Assembly: GCA_034190875.2 (NCBI GenBank)
Contig: CM067354.1
Coordinates: 51,687,705 to 51,751,704 of the forward strand
DNA length: 64,000 nt
From: Urechis unicinctus
Taxonomy: Eukaryota; Annelida; Polychaeta; Xenopneusta; Urechidae
Direction: 5' to 3'
Positions 38,501 to 49,650 of this stretch are shown in pieces. The stretch's first letter is position 1; each line of letters starts with the position of its first letter. The notes beneath the pieces were generated by a model. It was given only the letters and a program-made list of their open reading frames with translations, was not told the DNA's origin and searched no databases. The position numbers and the translations under genes were made by a program.

Positions 38501-41500
38501 CATGAGGAATAATGCTATCATCATAGCCGTAATTGATGCAGTTCCGATTAGTTTAATTACAATATGTTGTTGCCTGCTATGGTTATCGCTCGCTCTAAGA
38601 TGGTCTTATTATGTGTTACTTATGTACGATTATTGCTTTTTATCGATTCGATTGTGATTGCCAGTTATCATTACGCCCGTGTTTGCGTCTCATTTGAGAA
38701 TAATTTGCACAGGTGAATGCATTATGGACACTTTGGGTATATTTAGTTAAATACGCAAGCAATATCTCTATTCATTAACAGCTTTAGTTGAACTTTAATG
38801 CGGTCAATAAACATAATAATAATTTACTTTCATAAAGCAGCTCATAGAATCATCGATGTATATATTGATGGTGCGTAATTATGTTATATGTCGTGTAGTA
38901 AGATTGCATGTACCGACCGGAACATGAATCATCTAAATTCTGCTCGGAGAGTCGAACGTTCATAAGGCTCATAGTGTAACTCAATCCCCTGCAATACTAA
39001 AGCTTCTTCTCTTTCGCAACGTTTGTAAATCTAGAATATATTCATAATTACCGATGTATTTCATGATTAAAAACCCTGGGCGCTTTCTCCAACACCCGAC
39101 CACCAACTCCATAAATGTCTTTATAGTTCAAAGGTCGTTTGCACAGTTATCTATTGAGATGTTACATTGCGTCTATACAACATTCAGGGCATTCTTCGAA
39201 TTCGCAAAAAAATTCACTGAAAGTCGATTATGTGGAGTTAGAGCTTATTATCCACGACATCGTCTAATGATTCATTTAAATATTCAGCACGCACATGTTA
39301 CATACGTCGACATTTACATTACAGTTATCAGAGAAAAATGTTTGGGTTTTTTCATCACTTTCAGCAACGAGATAATACCATGACGGGGATGGGTTAGATT
39401 GTGATGCTAGGATTTGACCACTTAAGTGCCAGAGCCACTTGGTTCAAACCCATTGCCCAGGCGCAGCTGCGAAACAAACCCCGCTAGAATGAAGCTCCAC
39501 CATAATACTAATGAGCCAACTGAACAGGTGCATTCCATTTCAAAGATGGGACCGCCATTCAACGTCACAAGTAATTAGTCACGTTTCACACATAGCGATA
39601 GAACCCAAAAGCTGTGGTTCCAAAGGCGATGAAATCAGTCACTTCACAACTAGAATCGGCTCATAAAATTATCAGCGGGGAAACGAATATTAACTATTTC
39701 ATGTTGCTTTTGACGTGTGTGGTCGCGTATATGTGAATATGATTCGGTGAGGAAAGATGTATAACAAAGCTTATTTGTTTTTGATGCTGTGCCATAAAGT
39801 GCACTTCCGTGCACGAAGCCGAATCCAGACTTACAAAAGACAAGGAAGGCAAAATACAATACGACCATGTAAATTGACTAAGGATCCTTCGTCTTTACAT
39901 AACTGCCAGACCACCATTGATATTCACCATACACTTAACTTTCAGAGTTAAAACCTTATTAGTACATTTTTGTTCTGAGCATTATAAATGTTTCTTGGCT
40001 TTCTTAAGGATAACCATTACTTGGTTGACATATATTGGAAAGCTAAGTGAATTTCATGGACAAGGTCAGAACACGATTAGTCAAATTTATGATTATCGTA
40101 ATGCGTAAGAAGATGTTTTCAAACAAAGTAATCGTTATTTATCGTCCACAGTACATCGTCAAGTGAGATTAACTCGCTATTATTAATCAGCGGCTTACAA
40201 ATGCAACTGCGTCTAACACCGCTGTTAATTTAGAAATATGTCGTATTTAGGATTTATTTGTCACAGTTCTATCATCGTTTAAGCCTAAATCTACTCATAG
40301 TTTGGATAACATCTGCCGTTCAATGAATATGGGTAAATAAGTGCTACATGATTCGCGAAAGCCGTCGGTAGCAAGCCACGATTTGGAATTTTCAAAAGAC
40401 ATAATGTTGTAGCATCATAGTCATGAGGTATATATCAATTCAGCAATCGTTCAGCATTTTGCGGATTGTTTGTGTTCTTACTTAGTTGCTCGAGTTCAGT
40501 GATGATATTTTGTCTTGATCGCGTACACAGTAAATCTCCGTTATTGATTTGAGCAGTGCAGTGAATTTGTGAAATATTCTGGCTTTTTTATTTTACTTTG
40601 ACATCTTCAGACACAGGTAGTTTTTGGAAACAATTGTGTGGCTTTTTCTTACTTGTGACGACACCAAGTTTCTGTGTTTAGTTGCGGTCTCTAAACGTAT
40701 TCTATGAATTTGTGTTATCTAAATGAATTAACGTTACATGTATCAGCGTACATACAAATTTTATAATAAAATGTATATAAAAGATTGTAGATGACGCATT
40801 GGAGACACATCCATCAGCGAGTTGTCCAGTGTTGGCGCGCTGTGCCACAATTTCTTGTTCTATTCAACAGTCAGTTTCTGCATAAATGTGGAGCGGGACA
40901 ATACATAATTGGGTTATGTAAATAGGCTATGGGTCCTAGGGGATGCATTAGCGGACTAATCATATTGACACTCTTTTTTATTGGCTAAATGGTGATATTG
41001 TATGGACAGCCGTGCGCCACTTAGTCAAATTTAATGAGCATTGCGTTTTATTGCAAAACAAGCCAACGAATATATGTTTTGTTATGTCCTTGCATATGTT
41101 TAGGTCACCATAATAAATACTTAATTTGGAGTGTGTACATTATTCTCATGTTTCGCTGCTGTTACAGCAAAAAATCTATGAATATGTTTCAAATAATATA
41201 TTTTAGGGCGACAAGATATTGCAGAACTGTATCCTGATCGGTCATAATGGTGTTTAATTTCAATGTTTGACAGTGTTTGAGTAACAGCCATGAACATCTT
41301 TATTGGCGCTTTAATCAAAATACGATATCATGGTGTTTATCACATTGCGTGATTCATATGGCATATAACTGAAGGTCGAGCAGCATCATTATTATCACAT
41401 CACAGTGCTTAAAAAATGCATTTTGCAGAAAAATAATCACAAAGCGAATCGAACATGTGCATAATTCGCTGTGATGGACTGTGCCTTGTAACTTGCCAAA

Positions 41501-41564
41501 CGGCAACATTTCCAACTTTCTCTGATATTTGCTCGATTATGTTGGCTCACGACAAGAATACATG
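38501..41564. other. Mostly left-arm-specific segment
   Basis: This is the largest length difference between the arms. Within it, 38,690-38,790 resembles 61,900-61,975 inverted (GCGTATTTAACTAAATATA on the minus strand), and 40,793-40,835 resembles 62,065-62,105 inverted (GGAGACACATCCATCAGCGA). These two matches are out of order relative to the flanking anchors, so this part has been rearranged. The 39,054-39,383 plus frame (109 codons) has no recognised domain. Confidence 0.5.
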
Positions 41565-41770
41565 TTTTGCCGCTTTGTCATCGTTAGAGTTGTTAGCTGC
41601 CAGCCTGCCAAAGTATCGCACCTGCATAATGCATCGCCGTTTTTATTCTTGTGTGAGCTGAAAAAAAGCATAACGCGTAGTATTCATCAATAATGCTTTG
41701 GTTGACTTTTATATTCTATCACAGTGATATATCACCATTTAGTCACTTGTTTGGCACACTTTGCCGGACG
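41565..41770 (+). repeat. KYRTC repeat, copy 1
   Basis: This aligns with 47,128-47,330 (same strand) and 57,580-57,810 (opposite strand). DNA landmarks are CTTTGTCATCGTTA, TAGCTGCCA, CGCACCTGCA, ATAATG.ATC and GAGCTGAAAAAAAG. The reading frame is LSSLELLAASLPKYRTCIMH, ending in CVS and a TGA stop; the 57-kb copy has TGG at that stop and stays open. Confidence 0.75.
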
Positions 41771-42570
41771 CAGAAAAAGTGCAATACTTCTATTTAGCTT
41801 TCTTGATTATCGAGAGCGACATATCATACAATAATCATTGCGATTTTGTATAAACCATTCCCGTAGAATAAGAACAATGCGACGCACTAGGTCTTTTGAC
41901 TTCAATTAGCCTTTAATCGATAGGTAACTCAAAAGTTCCAGCGAAGCATAATCACTGTCTGGGTACATCGTTTGTTTTCGTGTCTGACATGCAGTTTCAA
42001 GTCTTGTCAATACCGCATGATTAGCATACCTTGTATTTATTTTTGAATCCCTGGATATAATCTTGAAAGAAAAACTTAATGTCATTGATTGAATGTGACG
42101 ATGATCGAAGCCTTAAACAATACAAAACAGCAAACCTGAATAAAGCTATGACTGGTTTACGTATATATTTTTATACAATTAGAATATTATGCCAACAGTT
42201 CCAGTACTATATGGCGCGTTAATAGGTTGGACATATGAAACTTTTAATGAGATAGTCACACAAGATTGATGTATTAGTTTGTACAACTTCCCGTATTAAG
42301 GTTAAAAGACATCTAGTCTAGGCGGGATGAGCTACTTGTTTGAGAATCTAGATAAGTATTAAATATATTGGTGAAACAACCAACACCAAATAAATTGGAA
42401 GTGTTGGAATAATAACTATCACTCATGAAAATTGTTTGCAGTGCCTTTGTCTTTATATGTAAATCAAGCTGGTGAAATGTGACATGCGTACCGCTTGTTT
42501 ACTGAACAGTTCAATATAATATTACAAGCAATGTTTCATCATCAAAGCAGGACACGAAATACAGCTAAAT
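41771..42570. other. Left-arm segment with one short inverted match
   Basis: Apart from 41,800-41,850 (inverted match to 61,735-61,790 with TCGAGAGCG and CAATGATTA), nothing recognisable is present. The right-arm interval between the flanking anchors is shorter and carries a different sequence. Confidence 0.45.
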
Positions 42571-42604
42571 GCATATATATATTAACAATATCTATATTTG
42601 CAAT

Positions 42605-42910
42605 CATACCAAACTGAGTGGCTGAGTGAAGCATATCAGGATATTTCTGACGTTAGCTATAACCATAAAGAACATACTGTCATTCATACACAGCCTTGCA
42701 AGAAGGAAATTGAGTTACTCATTGATACAGGGAATTCTTGGTTGATAATCTCCGAAAGGAGATACATGGGGAACTGAAAAGTCAAAAATCGCTCCCAACA
42801 AAATCTTGGAGTTCACTGCAGCTCATTCGAGTTTGAAAAGAAGGTTGCGCGTTCAAATAACGTCGGGGTTAAAGCGTATCGCTTGCATTAAAGTTGAGTA
42901 CCCTATTGAT
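42605..42910 (+). pseudogene. Possible retropepsin-like aspartic protease remnant
   Basis: The frame running through 42,635-42,776 reads YQDISDVSYNH, then ELLIDTGNSWLIISERRY. A hydrophobic pair, DTG (42,724-42,732), Ser, and then a hydrophobic run with ISE is the usual flap-side signature of retroviral-type proteases of LTR retrotransposons. A stop follows; another frame continues with RLRVQITSGLKRIACIKV. The inverted twin in the right arm (61,130-61,275, minus) reads LLIVTGNSL, with the Asp changed to Val, and LRVQLTSGLK. The order (DTG, then a V.V.LTS-like string) is reminiscent of BEL/Pao proteases, but this is an inference from short motifs. Chance or an unrelated protein remains possible. 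Confidence 0.4.
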
Positions 42911-43018
42911 GCATTGCAGTAAAATGTACAGAAGCTTGCAATTAGTCTGTTAGTTGGTCTTTGATTGTTCGAACCGAAATACAAGATTTGGATGTCTTGT
43001 TTTGGGTTCTCAAGAACT

Positions 43019-43309
43019 CTAACACAATTTATGAATGCGCGAATCGTGAGAGTCCCAGTGGTGTAAGTGTACTGTCAAGCACACATCAAAGTTCAACTGA
43101 TACGTCACCAGGTAAGGTATTCTATATATAGTTCTCCCATCAGTTTGCACATAAATTTTTTCTTGCATGCTTGACTTGCTTATCAAGGCCGCGCGTAAGT
43201 CTTCAACCAGCTTGGGGTGAAGATGGGGGTGGCTTATTCGTTCATGCTTATATTCAGATGCATGTCTGAATGATAACCCGATTTCATTTTTCAAATCGTA
43301 TATACACAC
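43019..43309 (-). pseudogene. Unrecognised frame shared with the right arm
   Basis: 96 codons, open, reading SFRHASEYKHERISH, then LVEDLRAALISKSSMQEK and YRIPYLVTYQLN. The right arm (60,675-60,990, plus) keeps FRHASECKHERISH in one frame and QLNLDVCL downstream after frameshifts and stops. The coding direction is opposite to the RT remnant nearby. No family is recognised. Confidence 0.4.
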
Positions 43310-43446
43310 ATAATGTATTCTTTGAGAGCCCTTGCATCAGACGTACCAGTGTTATACCTTAACGAAAAGACAGAACGTCCATCACGGAGCAAACAGGCGC
43401 AAAATACAAATTTTGCACGAACCTATGATTCAAATAGCGACTAATT

Positions 43447-43930
43447 GTTCTCGACAAAGTGGAGACAAATCACGAGGTGTCAGGCTATGCTGACGACTTT
43501 GTATTCTTTGCCACAGCTATATATAATGTGCATAAAAACCTGCAGGACGACATTACACTATAGGTAAAGTTGAAGGTGTATAGGACCAGCGGGGTATAGC
43601 TTGAGAATAATTGCTTTGGAATACTTCATTCAGAGTACCACAATTGTGCATCGTAGAAATAACTGGGCGCGTTAACAATGCGACACCAAACTATGCTCCT
43701 GGGTGAGGACCAAAGACCAGACCTTTAACAAATCAGACTAGAGAAATTATTGGCAAATGCACTTTAATATACCAAAATTAAAGCTACGCATATAGGTCGG
43801 GTAAATGAACAGTTTGAATACCGAATTGATGATTCTACTCTAGAAGAGGGAAAACATTTGGGTGTCATAATTGATAAGTCATTTAAATCCTTGATATGTA
43901 TAAGGACAAAGGCTTTATGTAATGTACCTA
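43447..43930 (+). pseudogene. CR1/L2-like LINE RT remnant, left arm
   Basis: One frame reads VLDKVETNHEVSGYADDFVF with the YADD box at 43,486-43,497, followed by NVHKNLQDDIT. This matches the spacing of CR1/L2-type RTs up to the LQ.D helix. About 175 bp of unrelated-looking sequence intervenes. The pattern then resumes with WQMHFNIPKLK (43,752), a frameshift, HIGRVNEQFEYRIDDSTLE and HLGVIIDKSFKS, which is the thumb-side signature of these elements. It is broken and has no endonuclease or 3' end. Confidence 0.8.
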
Positions 43931-44379
43931 ATTATTAATCAATTTATAATGGCCATTGGCAGAAAACCTATGGACCTAACTGTATTTTGCTCTGGCCATC
44001 CCTCATTATAATCTATTCGATGGCTATCATTGTAAATCATTGTACATGAATGGACGTTGTAAGGGTATGCACATTTAGGCTTATTCTATTACTCCTACAT
44101 AGTTTGAATAAGAAGTGTAAGAGCTAGGAATATTGCAACGTCCATATATGTAGGGGCTGTATCCACTAGCAAATTATCTCACTTAATATTACCACACGGA
44201 TAGTTATGCGTTGAGCATGCCATGTGTTCCTGTCCTATGTAGAGTACGTCAATAAATCATCGTAACTTGGAGCTATAAACTGACGTTTGCGTATCTATCT
44301 TGTGCGTTAATCCTTCTTTGTGGTATGACAAAATGCACTGCCTTTCAAACACAAAACAAACCGATGTACCTAGACAATT
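43931..44379. repeat. Inverted-repeat block, left
   Basis: Reverse complement of about 59,680-60,060. Landmarks are CTATGGACCTAACTGT.TTTTGCT, GTACATGAATGGACGT, GCACATTTAGGCT, ATGCGTTGAGCATGC, TTCCTGTCCTAT and CCGATGTACC.AGACAATTT.CATCC. No frame is recognised. Confidence 0.7.
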
Positions 44380-44560
44380 TCCATCCTATGTCCTCTAATT
44401 TTCTCCTCCATCAGTCTGGCATTTCATCGTTTTATGGCAAGTTATATCACCACGTCTTAACCGACTTTTTTTTGGAACCGAAATAGGGCGCATAACTTTA
44501 ATCCGCTCCTCACGTTGTGAGGCTTCCTCAGCAGAGATTGATTGTTTTAAATTGCAAATT
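44380..44560 (-). pseudogene. SAEEAS frame, left copy
   Basis: Minus-strand reading ISAEEASQREERIKV, then RPISVPKKSRLRR. The right arm at 59,518-59,640 reads MSAEEASQREERIKAISVPR. DNA identity is almost complete over ATCCGCTCCTCACGTTGTGA and its neighbours, higher than in most of the arm. The string is charged and helix-prone. No family is recognised. Confidence 0.5.
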
Positions 44561-46815
44561 AAATGACGTGACTAAGGTTGTTTGATATTTGTAATCATTT
44601 GATGCTGGGCTTGTTTATGCATAATTTGCGACGGGTGATACAAACTGTAATGTATGAAATCATTGAAGGTACGCGGGATTATAGAAAATAGTCAATAATT
44701 GTTCCGTATGTTATAATAGCTGACGCCGTAGTGCAAGCATGTTAGAGGATACTCGCATGACGATATGCTGTAGTTTAATTATAAGTTAGGATTGAGCGGA
44801 AAAAGTCACATCGCATCATACCACTGACGGAATATATTTCTGCAATCAAAAGATCCATGTGACCTTTATTTAGTTTTAGACAGATTCAACCTGTTTAATT
44901 CTGGTAATGTTTATTATTTCGGCTACCTCGAATAACGTAACTTAGTACTAGTTACGATTTGCTATGCCGCAATGCGCTACATATAATCACGTGATTATTC
45001 GGTTGACAGTTGTCGCAAATTTATCACAGGGACTGCATACTGGGGATTAATATCATAAACACTCATATTAATGTTTGGAGATGGAATAGATAGTAAGTAA
45101 CTATGCAATTGAATGGGTACATATTGTCTTAATTGCGGTTGTTCTACTGAAACTAACCATATTGGGCACATTGTATTTCTACGACAGGATATTTTGTTTA
45201 CTGAAATCTAATAATATGTTGCTAACAATCTCCCATATGTGATTTTTATATCTTTTCTGTTGCATTACGGTATATATGCTGTAGACCCATCGATGCATGT
45301 TATACATGAGCAGATGCAGACATCATAGGGGCTATGCTTTGCTGCAAAAAATACTATGACTGCATGTACGCTCGTTTTTGAGCTGTCGAAGCATCATCAG
45401 CAAAACATATCTGCTAATGAATTATTTGCATCAGTGGATCTGTCTTTACATACATTGACTCATTAATATAGATCAGCATATACTTTGATTGGTATAGTGA
45501 CTGAATTCATAGTATATTTACCTTGCAATCACATATCAATGTTGTGCATTGATACCCATTTTGAATCAATGAAATAATTTTTTTCTTAGGTTTTCCAATA
45601 CAAAATATCATAATAACTGAACTGTTGCGTTTCACTTCGTTTCCACAACCTAATATATTTCCATACCGCCTATTAACTTCGAAAAACGTTTATTCCCGTG
45701 TTAATGTATAGTGTATACGGCAAATACATGATCTGAGTTTAATCATGTAATCAATCAGGTTTAATCACAAAAATCATACCATTACCACGTATTCGTATTG
45801 TTTATCGAGTTTACAACAGTAATTCCTTGCGTCAGTAGACTAATTCGGTTGCGTCCAATTATTGGTTCAGTGGCGACAGATGCGCAAAAAGGATGTGAAG
45901 ATTTTTATGCTGTCCGGTAGGTTTTATTCGCAGCAGCAGCAGGTGGAATCCTGCATCAAAAAGAGGAGAGACACCACATGGTGAGTTAATGTAATTGGTC
46001 TCTGTCGACTTATTATATTGCCGTTGTTCAGCAAAACTGCTATAAGTCATCGCATACATACGCGGAAGATAAATCGGTTTAAAAACCCAATCATCAATAA
46101 TTGAACCTCTGCACATTAAGCACATTAGGACCTTATGACGACAAAACTTATTTAGACAAATGCATGCATAACGTCTATCGTCACTCTATGAATTACAATA
46201 CGGACAACTTTGCATAGAAAACCAAATGATTGTGTAATATTTGTCAATAGATATAATTATTGTTAAATGTCATTAATTTGAGAAATGGAAAGGACCCTGC
46301 ATTATGAAAAGGCAACTGGCATATGCAGCTATTCTAATCTCCGCTGTCTGCTAACAATTATATCGTGATTAGATATTATTTGTCACTATTCCATCTTCGT
46401 AAATTTCAACGAATGCTCACCTGTCTGAAGCGCACCTGCAGTAAGTAAGGGATCTACGAGCAAGATGCTTTTTATGATAGATGATTTAGCTGTCATGTAA
46501 GCATTAGGAGAACTTTAAACCATCAGTATTTGACCGTTTGTATTTTCTATTTGCAGTGATGAGGGTTTGTCCACGCCATGAAAACATTCTTTATTTTAAC
46601 TTGCACAAAAATGATTTATCTTAAGCCGTAATTTATCCTTATGCTTGGAAAATATGACGATCTCTGTCATTTCCACTTTTTTATTTAATATTGTTCTTCG
46701 TTGTCCATGATACTACCAAAATGACATGGGAAAGTGTAGGAGATGTTTTCTATAATTAATGTTTAATTGTAAAATTGTATTATTGACATATGTGTCTACG
46801 CATCTTGTTAACCCT
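44561..46815. repeat. Inverted-repeat segment, left
   Basis: Matches in patches to 58,090-59,500 (inverted): 45,361-45,420 (TGCATGTACGCTCG, GCATCATCAGCAAAA), 45,715-45,860 (GGCAAATACATGATCTGAGT, TAGACTAATTCGGTTGCGTC) and 45,897-45,945 (TTTATGCTG.CCGGTA, TTTTATTCGCAGCAGCAGCAG). The 45,950-46,810 stretch has no counterpart opposite. The minus frame 45,859-46,125 (88 codons) reads HLLLLRIKPTGQHKNLHI; the right arm reads LLLLRIKLTGQHKNLHI before a stop. Confidence 0.7.
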
Positions 46816-47570
46816 TTTCAGGTTTTTTATACACAGCGATGAACGTCTCCATTTGTCCTTCTTGTAGTGATCGCTTCATTCAGAGTCACATATGCCACAT
46901 GCAGTATTCGTAAAGCCGGCCCTTGACTACTCCAATACATGCATCATCATCATTACATCAAATCATATTCTTACAAATGGATGGATCAAAAGTAGTAACA
47001 CAAGTTGAAGATCAACATCAATTATTGTCGTGACTGTACCAGGTTGCCTTTCAGATAACGTCATAAGCACCGGTTCCTCGTGTTTTCGCTGAATGAGGTT
47101 TAGATCTTGATAAAAGTCTATGTTCCGTCACTTTGTCATCGTTAAAGTTGATAGCTGCCAAGTACCGCACCTGCAGCATAATGTATCATGGGTTCAATTC
47201 ATGTTATAGCTGAAAAAAAGTCCCAGCGCGTCGCGTTCATGATTAATCATTCGGTCAATAATAGTCACTTTTATATTAATTTTCAGTGATATATCACGAT
47301 TTTTTCACTTTTGTTTGGACAAAGTGCTGTGAGCATGAATGATGAAATACCTGCTAAATAGACATAGATAATTGCTTTCATTTGATAAACTGCGCCCTAC
47401 AATCAACTGGACCATTAATTATCACATTGACTACATTCCCGTTGCAGTTATATTTGAATAATGAAATCACATTCATTCAATGATTGTCGAGGGTTTGTGA
47501 GATTAATGTACTTGCAATTCACATTGTATTGGGCACCCCCGACTATTGTATGGCGTTTGCGTCGTTCGTT
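46816..47570 (+). repeat. Inverted-repeat segment with KYRTC repeat, copy 2
   Basis: Reverse complement of 57,380-58,095, plus a final 40 bp matched at 56,405-56,450. Landmarks include TGATCGCTTCATTCAGA, GCCGGCCCTT, ACAAATGGATGGATC, ACAAGTTGAAGATCAACA, CACTTTGTCATCGTTA, AAGTACCGCACCTGCAGCATAATG, TAATTATCACATTGACTACATTCCCGT in part, and CGACTATT.TATGGCGTTTGCGT. The reading KYRTC is conserved with the other two copies. Confidence 0.8.
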
Positions 47571-49000
47571 ATTTATATTTTCGGGACGGTAGAATTGTGG
47601 CAGACACTATTTCGCATCCGAAGGTGTTAACGAGTTATAGCGATAAAACCAGCAAAACGTTCATTTGCACATTCGTATTATTCTACCTGTTCAGTTTGCA
47701 TCCAAAACCAAAGTTTGCATCCTAAAGCTGATAAATTATTCATGATTCAGTGCTCTTAATGTCTAGAAAGGGGTACAACCAAGGCTTTTGAGATCAAGAG
47801 AATGGACCTTCATTTAAGAAGGAAACAAAACACGCACAGACGAGCCGTTACAAGTAGAGCAAATAATCACATGAATTTTAGAGGTTGCTCTCTTGAAACT
47901 TGTCAGTACGTAACCATGTCTACTGGGTGTATGTGATTAATACATTGCAGACTTAAATAATTTCCTTCAAATAATTCTATTAACTACCTAATTTGTTGGG
48001 TAAATTCTTTATCAGTTGCTGCACAAACTGTTACCCAAGATTTTTTAACGTATTCTCATGTTATCATCATGTATTTTCGTTAAGCCTCATGCAGAATGTA
48101 CCAAGACAACGGTCGTTGTTAATGACACAAGCTTTAGTATGAATATTAGTGATTTATCATTTACATAGAATATCACGCGGATTGCATATCTTGATATGCA
48201 TATTTTTATTTGCCTTCTATATAAGTGATACACAAATAAGTACAGCAATATAATATCTCATTATATGAGGCTACAGGTTTTTATTTAATATGATGAAGCG
48301 TAGATTTTGGCCGTGAGACGTCACAGTTTTATTTCTGTGAGAGGAGAAATAGGGATAAGCTTTCTAAGATTGCAGGATGAGGTGCAATGCGGCTGATGTG
48401 TTTACAGAACTGATGATGCCTAAAAACACAGCCGATGATACATAATTCACAAGTAGTCAAATAGCAAAAGCAGCTCTATTATGAGGAATTTAATAAAGCA
48501 GGTATTCACTATGATTATAAAAACAAACGGAATGCAAACGTGAGATAAGATTTTAAATTGATGAAGAATAACAAAGTGATCTACAATTAAAAATTAATAT
48601 TTTATCAGCGTGTTAGGTCAAATAAAAAACCAATGCTGTTTCCTTAAACATTTTGAGTCTGGATGTTGGGGATATAATATGGCCTAAGGGGGTGGGGGAT
48701 ATAATAAATCCTAGCCCAGATTATACCCTGCGGTATGAAATAACCTAGGCCACTCTAAATCCGGGCATTATCTGGGCTAATGTATATCATTGTGCGTTAC
48801 ATGCAATTAAGCATGAGGATAATGAGATGCAAGTTGTGCATAGCTGTAATGTGTAGCAGAGTTCGCGAAGCCATGAAGGCTGCGGAAGAATCTTGCTCAG
48901 AAGCCCGGGTGAACATTTCGACAGCTTGTATTTATATATTTTAAACTGAGCATTATTATTCGTCATGATATTCGCCATGGATGTACGTGAACACAAGAAG
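47571..49000. other. Spacer of inverted repeat, left part
   Basis: No supported gene. The minus frame 48,787-48,996 is unrecognised. A stem-loop lies at 48,712-48,779. Confidence 0.5.
48668..48779. repeat. Short direct repeats and stem-loop
   Basis: GGGGATATAATA occurs at 48,668 and again at about 48,696, each followed by CCTA. TAGCCCAGATTAT at 48,712-48,724 pairs with ATTATCTGGGCTA at 48,767-48,779 (12 of 13 positions) across a 42-nt loop that contains CCTAGGCC. Confidence 0.65.
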
Positions 49001-49004
49001 TAGG

Positions 49005-49650
49005 AGATTAAGTTATTTAAGCCGGTTGCCTCATCGTTTTAGATGGAAACAAAAAAATAATTCTCTTGTTGGGGCAAGATTATAGGGGTTATGATTACCA
49101 GCAAGATGCCAGCGTGATGATATATGTATCTAATGTTATATAATGGACCAATTTTTGTAGGCATTACATTGACCATATTCACGTTGCAATCATCGTTGAA
49201 TAACCAAATCCCATTCATTGAATGATAAGTAAGGATGTGTGTGGGAATGATGTAATTTAATGCTATTAACCATTCATGAGCCTTGAGAACGCAATATTTG
49301 TCGCGGGAACGGGCCTACGTTGGTTGGGGCTTGATACTGTTCCACTAATCAATGCAATTAGTCTCACATAAAACAAAAGACATCGAATTTACTATTGGAA
49401 CCCATTGAGTTTGTAATATATAAGTAATATATGAGTACCTCTGCAAATAGTTGACTTGTGAACCAACTCTGCTTTACTACATCCTGATGTAAACGGGCTC
49501 GAGAGACGTAGAGTGTTATAGCAAGGCCGCATCACGTGACGAGGGCAGTGCGGCCACGTTTTGAATATGTTTAAATATTTGGTTGATTAGATATATAGAT
49601 AATAAAGCATTACTGTTCTAGATATATATTTTTCTGGTGCATTAAAAGGC
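49005..49650. repeat. Dispersed direct repeat R, copy 1
   Basis: Matches 55,200-55,885 in the same orientation. Landmarks in order are TAGATGGAAACAAAA, AATTCTCTTG, GATTACCAGCAAGATG, CATTCATTGAATGAT, AACCATTCATGAGCC, GAGAACGC.ATATTTG, CGCGGGAACGGGCCTAC, AATTAGTCTCACATAAAA, AACCCATTGAGTTTGTAAT, TATGAGTACCTCTGCAAATA, AACGGGCTCGA.AGACGTAGA and CTGTTCTAGATATATAT. It lies inside the spacer of the inverted repeat. Confidence 0.9.

Larger units (their letters stand above)
36480..47570. repeat. Large imperfect inverted repeat, left arm
   Basis: Pieces of this interval recur as reverse complements in 56,405-63,830. Anchor pairs include 36,515-36,770 with 63,530-63,800; 37,760-38,200 with 63,130-63,480; 38,210-38,500 with 62,800-63,115; 41,800-41,850 with 61,735-61,790; 42,575-43,320 with 60,640-61,437; 43,440-44,050 with 59,960-60,490; 44,380-44,560 with 59,510-59,660; 45,300-45,420 with 58,890-59,010; 45,710-45,860 with 58,440-58,585; 46,810-47,110 with 57,830-58,095; 47,130-47,500 with 57,380-57,810; and 47,530-47,570 with 56,405-56,450. 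The arms are mostly collinear but differ by indels; the largest is about 3 kb (38.8-41.8 kb, present here and nearly absent opposite). Confidence 0.85.

Noticed and set aside
39054-39383. 109-codon frame
   Set aside because: No recognised domain. It lies in an arm segment without a counterpart, so conservation cannot be used as evidence.
39393-39470. tRNA-like string with GGTTCAAACCC
   Set aside because: A B-box-like string is present, but no A box at the right distance and no foldable acceptor stem were found.
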